Source: Kineococcus rhizosphaerae (GTDB lineage: Bacteria > Actinomycetota > Actinomycetes > Actinomycetales > Kineococcaceae). Taken from it: DNA of 64,000 nucleotides. Below, piece after piece: positions 58,660-64,000 of the stretch (its first letter is position 1; every line of letters starts with the position of its first letter). The DNA is taken from NCBI RefSeq assembly GCF_003002055.1, contig NZ_PVZF01000006.1, positions 186,001 through 250,000 on the forward strand, read 5' to 3'. The translations under genes and the position numbers were made by a program. The notes beneath the pieces are model-generated. The model was not told the DNA's origin and did no database searches. It saw only the letters and a list, made by a program, of their open reading frames with translations.

Positions 58660-59268
58660 TCAGTCGGTGCGGGCGTTGTAGACGACCGCACCGGTGGCGG
58701 CGACGTGCGCCGCGTAGGCGCGGTAGACGTCCAGCGCCTGCTCGCGCAGGACGTCGGTGACGACCGAGATCCCGCGGGCCTCGAACTGCTCGGCCCAGTC
58801 GTCGCGGACCGGGCCCTCGTCGAACCCGGTGATCTCCTCGAGTTCCGGTCCGGAGCCGGCCACCACGAGGGTGCGCACCCCGGACCACAGCGTCGCGCCG
58901 TAGCACTGGGCGCACGGGCGCCAGTTCACGACGAGTTCGCGGCGGGCCCCGCCGGCGCCGAGGTCCCAGGACCCGGTGCCGACCTGGGCCAGCCCCAGGG
59001 CGGTGACCTCGGCGTGGCCCGAGGAGATCCCCGTGGACAGGACGACGTTGACCCCCACGGACAGCAGCTCCCCGCTGTCGGTGTCGACGACCACGGCGGC
59101 GAACGGCCCGCCGTTGCCCTCCAGGAAGTTCCGCCCGGCGAGGCGGTGGACCAGGGCCATGCGGTCCTCACGGGTCGCCAGGACGGCGGGTGCGTCGGAC
59201 AGTTCCTCGTCCACCCAGGAGGGGAGGGCGATCGTGAAGGAGTGCGCGAGGTCTCGGGGTGCGGGCAT
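58660..59268 (-). CDS. Cytidine/guanine deaminase-like nucleoside deaminase
   Basis: CDA-fold zinc deaminase of 202 aa: zinc ligands and catalytic Glu in GHAEV and in PCAQC. The N-terminal extension (about 60 residues) precedes the core FAAVVVDTDSGELLSVGVN. Overall layout is that of guanine/nucleoside deaminases or related cytosine-type enzymes; the substrate is open. ATG 59268 follows AGGAGAG. Downstream of the LLM monooxygenase by 56 bp and possibly in its operon. Confidence 0.85.
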   Translation of the reverse strand: MPAPRDLAHSFTIALPSWVDEELSDAPAVLATREDRMALVHRLAGRNFLEGNGGPFAAVVVDTDSGELLSVGVNVVLSTGISSGHAEVTALGLAQVGTGSWDLGAGGARRELVVNWRPCAQCYGATLWSGVRTLVVAGSGPELEEITGFDEGPVRDDWAEQFEARGISVVTDVLREQALDVYRAYAAHVAATGAVVYNARTD

Positions 59269-59324
59269 CGTCTGGTCTCTCCTAGTGCACGGGTCGGGGA
59301 CGTCGGTCGGGTCGGGTGCGTGGT

Positions 59325-60698
59325 TCACCACTGCCGGAACGCGACGCCGGGGTGGTTCTCGGGGAGGCGGTCGCTGTCGTGGCCCAGCATCCGCCGGCGC
59401 ATGGATCCGGTGCGGGGTTCGGCCGGCAGCAGGCCGCGCCGGCGCAGGATCGGCACGACGTGGTCGATGAAACCGCGGTAGCTGGCCATCCCGCCGTAGG
59501 TGTACTCGACGAGGAACCCGTCCAGGCCGGTCGTGGTGACGGTGCGCTCGATCTGGTCCGCGCAGGATTCGGGGGTTCCCGTGATGCGCATGCCTGTGAT
59601 CGAAGTCGCGATCCGGTCGAGGATCTGCCCGACGGTCGGGTTCCCGTCCTGGAAGCGGGCGAGCATCGACTTGCCGACCTCGGTCTGCACGTCCGCCAGG
59701 GTCGTGTCCATCCCGAAACCGGCGAGGTCCACCCCGCTCCAGCCGAGGAACAGGGCGGCGGCGGACTCCCGGCTGGGGGTCGCGTCGAGGTCGGCCCGCA
59801 GCCGGGTGGCCTCCTCCTCGGTGGAACCGACGACGACGGAGGCGGACACGACGACCTTGAGGTCGTGCGGGTCCCGTCCGTGCCGGGCGGCGCGGGCCCG
59901 CAGGTCGGCGACGTTGGCGGCCTGGACGGCGGGGTCGCGGTCCTGGATGAAGACGCACTCGGCGAACCGGCCGGCGAAGGCCCGGCCGGCGGGTGAGGTG
60001 CCGGCCTGCAGGAGGAAGGGCGTGCGCTGGGGGGAGGGGATCGCGGTGAAGTAGCCGTCGAGGTCGAAGTGCTCGCCGTGGTGGGTGACGCGGTGGACGC
60101 GGGCGGGGTCGGCGAAGGTCCGGGTCGCCTTGTCGTGCAGGACGGCTCCGTCCTCCCAGCACCCCTCCCAGAGCTTGAAGGAGAGTTCGAGGAACTCGGT
60201 GGCCCGCTGGTAGCGCTGCTCGTGGGGGGTGATGCTCGTGTGGCCCAGCAGGCGCGTGAGGGCCTGCTGGTTGTCCGAGGTGACGACGTTCCACGCGATG
60301 CGGCCGTCGGTGAGGTGGTCCAGGCTCGTGAACGCCCGGGCGTTGAGGTTGGGGTGCTGCGCCGTGGTGGAGGCGGTGACGGCGAAGCCGAGCCGTTCGA
60401 CGGTGGCGGCCAGTCCGCTGACGAGCGTCATCGGGTCGTGGACGGGTACCTGCACGGCTTCGCGCAGGACGGCGTCGGGCACCGAGCCGTCGTCCTTCAT
60501 GGGGTAGCCGATCGCCTCGGCCAGGAACAGGAAGTCGAAACCGCCGGCCTCGAGCTGGCGGGCCATGTCCTGCCAGTACGGCAGCGTCGCGAACCCCGCG
60601 GTGTCGCTGAGGGGGTGGCTCCAGGCGTTGCTGATGAAGTTGGGGGTGAACTCCTCGAACGCGCCGAGGACGATCTGCTGGGGCACGGTCACCTTCAC
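59325..60698 (-). CDS. LLM flavin-dependent monooxygenase, NtaA/SnaA/DszA type (second copy)
   Basis: FMN-dependent monooxygenase of about 457 aa, same family as 45867 (FLAEAIGYPMKDDG, FTSLDHLTDGRIAWNVVTSD, LWEGCWEDGAV, QAGTSPAGRAFAGRFAECVF). The substrate probably differs, as the N-terminus and loops do. GTG 60698 is my start; GTG 60692 is possible. It reads away from the XRE-cupin gene, which may regulate it through the palindrome at 60770-60784. No flavin reductase nearby. Confidence 0.86.
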   Translation of the reverse strand: MKVTVPQQIVLGAFEEFTPNFISNAWSHPLSDTAGFATLPYWQDMARQLEAGGFDFLFLAEAIGYPMKDDGSVPDAVLREAVQVPVHDPMTLVSGLAATVERLGFAVTASTTAQHPNLNARAFTSLDHLTDGRIAWNVVTSDNQQALTRLLGHTSITPHEQRYQRATEFLELSFKLWEGCWEDGAVLHDKATRTFADPARVHRVTHHGEHFDLDGYFTAIPSPQRTPFLLQAGTSPAGRAFAGRFAECVFIQDRDPAVQAANVADLRARAARHGRDPHDLKVVVSASVVVGSTEEEATRLRADLDATPSRESAAALFLGWSGVDLAGFGMDTTLADVQTEVGKSMLARFQDGNPTVGQILDRIATSITGMRITGTPESCADQIERTVTTTGLDGFLVEYTYGGMASYRGFIDHVVPILRRRGLLPAEPRTGSMRRRMLGHDSDRLPENHPGVAFRQW

Positions 60699-60702
60699 CG
60701 GT

Positions 60703-60732
60703 CGAGGTCGGGCACGAGGTCGGGCACGAGGT
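60703..60732. repeat. 12-bp tandem repeat in LLM leader
   Basis: CGAGGTCGGGCA occurs twice in tandem followed by a half copy (60703-60732), just upstream of the LLM start. Too short to call function; could affect translation initiation or simply be slippage. Confidence 0.6.
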
Positions 60733-60769
60733 GGCGCCCGCCGGGGTACCGTGGGCGACCGGCAAGAAG

Positions 60770-60784
60770 ATAACTGCTGGTTAT
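60770..60784. promoter_or_regulatory. ATAAC-N5-GTTAT palindrome between LLM and XRE-cupin genes
   Basis: ATAAC (60770-60774) and GTTAT (60780-60784) are perfect 5-bp arms in an unusually AT-rich patch that likely contains both promoters. The neighbouring XRE-cupin protein is the obvious candidate binder. Confidence 0.5.
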
Positions 60785-60809
60785 TACGAACGTGTTGCGT
60801 GGAGGGGTG

Positions 60810-61406
60810 ATGGGAACGGCAGACCCGCGGGACCCCCCGTCGCACCAGGTCGGGGCCCGCGTGCGCGCGCACCGCGCCGCGCGCGGCTGGTCCATGCGGG
60901 AACTGGCCCGGCGGGCCGGTGTCTCGCAGCCCTTCATCACCAAGCTCGAACGCGGCGACCAGCTGCCGAGCATCCCCACCCTGTACGCCCTCGCGACCGC
61001 CCTCGACGTGCCGCCGTCCGCGCTGCTGCCCACCACCCACCGGGGCGCCGGGGCCACCCCGGGCGTGTCGATGCCCTCACCCCCCACCGGCCCCGCGACC
61101 AGGTTGCTGGCCGGCGGACCCGACCGGTCGCTGCACGTCTACGAACTGACCCTGCCCCCCGCGGGCGGTGACGAGCACTGGTTCACCCACCCCGGCGAGG
61201 AGGTGGCGGTCGTCCTGGAGGGGACGGTGCACTGCGAGCGCCGCCGCGGCACCGGGCGGGTCCGGGACGCCGCCGCGGCCGGCCCCGGGGACTGCCTGGA
61301 GATCGACCCGGCCCTCCCCCACCGCTGGCGCAACCGCGGCGAGGTCCCCGCCCGGCTCCTGCTGGTCTGCGACGACCGCACCCCGGCCCACTCGGCCACC
61401 ACCTGA
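60810..61406 (+). CDS. XRE-cupin transcriptional regulator
   Basis: Regulator of 198 aa: N-terminal XRE HTH (about 12-65, ARVRAHRAARGWSMRELARR, VSQPFITKLERGDQ) and a cupin sensor (about 110-190, HWFTHPGEEVAVVLEG, GDCLEIDPALPHRWRNRG). It likely senses the substrate or product of the divergent LLM monooxygenase. ATG 60810 is chosen after GGAGGGG; GTG 60792 is an alternative start. Its stop abuts the 35-bp hairpin. Confidence 0.87.
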   Translation: MGTADPRDPPSHQVGARVRAHRAARGWSMRELARRAGVSQPFITKLERGDQLPSIPTLYALATALDVPPSALLPTTHRGAGATPGVSMPSPPTGPATRLLAGGPDRSLHVYELTLPPAGGDEHWFTHPGEEVAVVLEGTVHCERRRGTGRVRDAAAAGPGDCLEIDPALPHRWRNRGEVPARLLLVCDDRTPAHSATT

Positions 61407-61409
61407 GGA

Positions 61410-61493
61410 CCCCGTTCCCCGCGCGAGGCACACTTCGAGCCCTGCAGGATCGATCCTTCAGGGCTCGAAGTGTGCCTCGCGCGGGGAACGGGG
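61410..61493. terminator. Perfect 35-bp inverted repeat with palindromic loop between convergent genes
   Basis: The left arm (61410-61444) and right arm (61459-61493) are perfectly complementary over 35 bp; the 14-nt loop itself contains the 12-bp palindrome AGGATCGATCCT. The element starts 3 bp after one stop codon (61406) and ends one base before the other (61495). It would act as a bidirectional terminator, but is far longer than needed and may be a mobile or REP-like palindrome. Confidence 0.85.
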
Positions 61494-61494
61494 G

Positions 61495-62304
61495 TCAGAG
61501 GACCGAGAGCATCCCGCCGTCGACGTGGAGCACCTGGCCGTTGACGAACGCCGAGGCGTCGGAGGCGAAGAAGAGCAGCGCGCCGACGAGGTCCTCGACC
61601 TGACCCCACCGCCCGGCGGGCGTGCGGCCCTCGACCCAGCGGCTGAACTCGGCGTCGGCGACGAGGGCCGCGGTGAGCTCGGTGGCGAAGTACCCCGGCC
61701 CGAGGGCGTTGACCTGGATCCCCGAGCCGGCGAGGTCGGCGCACATCCCCTTCGTGAGCATCTTCAGCCCGCCCTTGGTCGCCGAGTACGGGGCGATCCC
61801 CGGGCGCACCACCTCGCTCTGCACGGACAGGACGTTGACGATCTTGCCGTGGCCGCGGTCCCGCATCCGGCGCGCGACGGACCGGGCGACGTAGAACGCG
61901 CTGGACAGGTTCACGTCGAGCATGCGCGCCCAGTCCGCGTCGGAGAACTCGGTGAACGGGGCCCGCTGCTGCATCCCGGTGTTGTTGACGAGGATCTCCA
62001 CGGGGTACCCGTCCGCCTCCAGGCCCGCGACGGCCTGCTCGACCGCGGCGGGGTCGGTGACGTCGAACGCGCGGGCGACGGTGCGGCCCGGCCCGAGCGC
62101 GGCGAGCCCGGCCGCGACCTGCTCGGCGACCTGCGGGTCGCGGCCGTTGACGACCACGGTCGCCCCGGCCCGCACCAGCCCGGAGGCCAGCGCGTGACCG
62201 ATCCCGCGGGTGGAGCCGGTGACGAGGGCGACGCGCCCGGTGACGTCGAACAGCCGCGCGGGGTCCGGGGCGGGCGGACGGGACTCCTGGGGGGCGGTGG
62301 TCAT
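61495..62304 (-). CDS. Gluconate 5-dehydrogenase-like SDR
   Basis: Classical SDR of 269 aa: TGSTRGIGHAL, NNTGMQQRAPFTEFSDADW (gluconate 5-dehydrogenase fingerprint), catalytic Ser in VLSVQSE and YSATKGG, GPGYFATELT. It reduces 5-keto-gluconate to gluconate in the IdnO role, which would follow the idonate dehydrogenase at 57598. ATG start 62304 has a CAGGAT box 6 nt upstream. Confidence 0.85.
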   Translation of the reverse strand: MTTAPQESRPPAPDPARLFDVTGRVALVTGSTRGIGHALASGLVRAGATVVVNGRDPQVAEQVAAGLAALGPGRTVARAFDVTDPAAVEQAVAGLEADGYPVEILVNNTGMQQRAPFTEFSDADWARMLDVNLSSAFYVARSVARRMRDRGHGKIVNVLSVQSEVVRPGIAPYSATKGGLKMLTKGMCADLAGSGIQVNALGPGYFATELTAALVADAEFSRWVEGRTPAGRWGQVEDLVGALLFFASDASAFVNGQVLHVDGGMLSVL

Positions 62305-62372
62305 GTCCCCATCCTGGTGACGGCCGGGAGCGGGCGCACACTCGGCCCTTCCCTCTCGTACGGACGTTCTGA

Positions 62373-62378
62373 TAGCTT
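62373..62378 (+). promoter_or_regulatory. -10 box of leaderless tetR promoter
   Basis: TAGCTT followed by 6 nt and GTG 62385. Confidence 0.55.
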
Positions 62379-62384
62379 CCGGTC

Positions 62385-62939
62385 GTGGCCCGCCGCACCG
62401 ACCCCGACCGCCGGGACCGCATCGTCGAGACCGTCCTGGACGTCATCGCCGAGAAGGGCACCGCGGGGGCGACGTACCGCACCGTCGCCGAGGCCGCCGA
62501 CGTCCCCCTGGGGTCGATGACCTACCACTTCCCCACCCGCGACGGCATGCTGCTCGCGGCGTTCACCCGGCTGGCCGACACCATGCACGCGCGGTTCGAG
62601 CGCGTCCTGGCCGAACTGCCCCCCGGCTCCGACCCCCGCGAGGGCGTCGTGCAGATCATCGCGGGGGAAGGCATCGAGCACCGGCGGGACATGGTGCTGC
62701 AGACGGAGCTGTGGGCCCTGGCCGTCCGCGACGAGCGCTACCGCGAACTCGTCCAGCAGTGGATGCACCGCTCGCGGACCTCCCTGTCGCGGTACTTCCC
62801 CCCCGACCTCGCCCCCATGATCGACGCCCTGCTCGAAGGGTTGATCCTGCACAGCTGGATCTCCGTCGAGGGTTTCGACCTCGACCGCGTCCGCGCCGCC
62901 GTCCGGCGGCTCACCGGCCCCCTGGAAGGTTTCGCGTGA
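62385..62939 (+). CDS. TetR family transcriptional regulator
   Basis: Repressor of 184 aa: helix-turn-helix (about 8-55, RIVETVLDVIAEKGTAGATY, VPLGSMTYHFPTRDGML) and TetR_C_6-type domain. Coupled by GTGA to the MFS transporter downstream, which it most likely represses, an efflux arrangement. GTG start 62385 is leaderless-type. Confidence 0.9.
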   Translation: MARRTDPDRRDRIVETVLDVIAEKGTAGATYRTVAEAADVPLGSMTYHFPTRDGMLLAAFTRLADTMHARFERVLAELPPGSDPREGVVQIIAGEGIEHRRDMVLQTELWALAVRDERYRELVQQWMHRSRTSLSRYFPPDLAPMIDALLEGLILHSWISVEGFDLDRVRAAVRRLTGPLEGFA

Positions 62940-64000
62940 CCCCCACCCCGTTCCGCGTGCGCGCCGCGCTGACGACGGCGTTCGCCTGCACCGGACTGAC
63001 GATGGCGACGTGGGTCTCGCGGACCCCCGCCATCCGCGACCTCACCCACTCCAGCACCGCGCAGATGGGGCTGGTGATCGCCGGGCTGTCGGCCGGTTCC
63101 ATGGTCGGCATCGCGGTCGGCGGGACGTACGTCGCCCGCACCGGCGCGCGCTCGGTCGTGCGCACCGGGATGCTCGCCATCGCCCTCGGGTCGGTCGTCG
63201 TCGCGGCCGGCGCCGGCCTGGGGCACGCCCCGCTGGTGGCCCTGGGCCTGGCGTTCCTGGGGTTCGGGATGGGTTCGGGGGAGATCGCCCTGAACGTCGA
63301 AGGCGTTGCGCTGGAGTCGGTCGTGGGACGCACCGTGGTCCCGAGCCTGCACGGTGCCTACAGCGCGGGGTTGTGCGCCGGGGCGCTGCTGGGTCTGGCC
63401 GCGAACGCGACGCACCTGCCCGTCCCGGTCCACCTGCTCGCCGTCGCGGGCCTCACCGCGGGCGCCACGGGCTGGCTGGTCCGCAACCTCGCCACCGGCA
63501 CCGGCCGGGAGCAGCAGCGCCGCACGCGCGTACCGCTGCGCGAGACCGTCACGGGTTTCCTGTCGGTGTGGCGCGAGAGGCGGACCCTGGCGATCGGCGT
63601 CGTCGTCCTGGGCATGGCGCTGGCCGAGGGTTCGGCGGGCGACTGGCTGCCGCTCATCGTCGTCGACGGGTTCGGCCTGACCGCCACGACGGGTTCCCTC
63701 GTCTACGCGTTCTTCGGCGCCGCCATGGCGACGGGGCGCTTCGCGGGCGGGCCCCTCCTCGACCGGTACGGCCGCGCACCGGTGCTGCTGACGTCGGCCG
63801 GGGCGGCGGTCGTCGGCATCGCCCTCGTCTCCTTCGCCCCCGGCATCGCGCTCGCCGTCGTCGGCGTCCTGCTGTGGGGTCTGGGCGCCGCGCTCGGGTT
63901 CCCCGTCGCGCTGTCCGCCGCGGGCGACGACCCCGTCGGCGCCGCGCGGCGGGTCAGCGCCGTCGCGACGATGGGCTACCTCGCGTTCCTCGTCGGCCCG
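62936..64000 (+). CDS. MFS transporter (YbjJ-like), 3' end outside window
   Basis: Major facilitator, 355 codons visible; the gene runs off the right edge. About eleven hydrophobic segments are seen with FGMGSGEIALNVEGVALE in the helix 4 region and LVYAFFGAAMATGRFAGGPLLDRYGR in the helix 8-9 loop, pattern of YbjJ/FucP-like transporters. GTG start overlaps the tetR stop by 4 bp. Either efflux under TetR control or nutrient uptake; not decidable. Confidence 0.85.
   Translation, partial: MTPTPFRVRAALTTAFACTGLTMATWVSRTPAIRDLTHSSTAQMGLVIAGLSAGSMVGIAVGGTYVARTGARSVVRTGMLAIALGSVVVAAGAGLGHAPLVALGLAFLGFGMGSGEIALNVEGVALESVVGRTVVPSLHGAYSAGLCAGALLGLAANATHLPVPVHLLAVAGLTAGATGWLVRNLATGTGREQQRRTRVPLRETVTGFLSVWRERRTLAIGVVVLGMALAEGSAGDWLPLIVVDGFGLTATTGSLVYAFFGAAMATGRFAGGPLLDRYGRAPVLLTSAGAAVVGIALVSFAPGIALAVVGVLLWGLGAALGFPVALSAAGDDPVGAARRVSAVATMGYLAFLVGP

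Noticed and set aside
59325-61040. LLM frame extended upstream through the XRE-cupin region
   Set aside because: The upstream part is antisense to the XRE-cupin gene and composed of Arg/Ala/Pro-rich sequence; the family N-terminus begins near VTVPQQIVLGAF.
1-64000. tRNA, rRNA, CRISPR, IS elements
   Set aside because: I found no cloverleaf-like sequence, repeat-spacer array, transposase or integrase in any frame.

Overview
The window is very GC-rich, densely packed DNA of an actinobacterium. The evidence is a strong preference for GTG starts, about sixteen 4-bp stop/start overlaps (nearly all GTGA), and many starts preceded by a TANNNT box only 6-7 nt upstream. Gene content (free-living heterotroph, aromatic and sugar-acid catabolism, many regulators, UreAB fusion, C. 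glutamicum-type GapB) suggests a soil genus of the Kineococcus/Kineosporiaceae type. That placement is an inference. I saw no rRNA, tRNA, CRISPR array, insertion sequence, integrase or phage gene. No gap exceeds about 200 bp, so no long stretch is without a gene.

Layout. 1-5205: a truncated alcohol dehydrogenase with an NCS1 permease, a SnoaL-like/XRE-cupin pair, and a lactonase-like hydrolase coupled to a ShiA-type (MHS) transporter. 5351-7557: TetR regulator, shikimate/quinate dehydrogenase, isochorismatase-like hydrolase. 7583-13143: IclR regulator divergent from pobA-pcaHG-pcaBDC, which converts 4-hydroxybenzoate through protocatechuate to 3-oxoadipate; pcaIJF is absent. 13175-20200: a tightly coupled amidohydrolytic operon (amidase, PxpA-like LamB/YcsF protein, NCS1 permease, second amidase, formamidase-like nitrilase) under a GntR repressor with a perfect palindrome at its own start.

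20337-28799: pirin, DJ-1/PfpI protein, gapB, and two very large overlapping LuxR/LAL regulators, one with a degenerate Walker A lysine. 28880-31928: a small operon bracketed by a full-length and a headless MmyB-type regulator. 32056-35092: esterase, XylX-like FAH dehydratase, holin-X-like membrane protein, ABM monooxygenase. 35169-42419: divergent urease structural genes (ureAB fusion, ureC) facing an APC permease / YtcJ-like amidohydrolase / agmatine deiminase-like / TetR operon with a perfect operator. 42437-49114: PP2C-type signalling phosphatase, HNH lipoprotein, LLM monooxygenase, LysE exporter, SET-domain protein, small proteins.

49123-64000: sugar and sugar-acid metabolism (uronate dehydrogenase with TetR, LacI, Gfo/Idh/MocA oxidoreductase, sugar isomerase, idonate dehydrogenase, gluconate 5-dehydrogenase), a GAF-GGDEF-EAL protein, the biotin ECF transporter bioYMN, a deaminase, a second LLM monooxygenase with an XRE-cupin regulator, and a TetR-MFS pair cut by the window end.

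Together these describe a nutritionally versatile bacterium in which small catabolic operons are each paired with a local one-component repressor. In several cases a palindromic operator lies on the promoter. The most striking non-coding element is a perfect 35-bp inverted repeat at 61410-61493 that fills the gap between two convergent stop codons.
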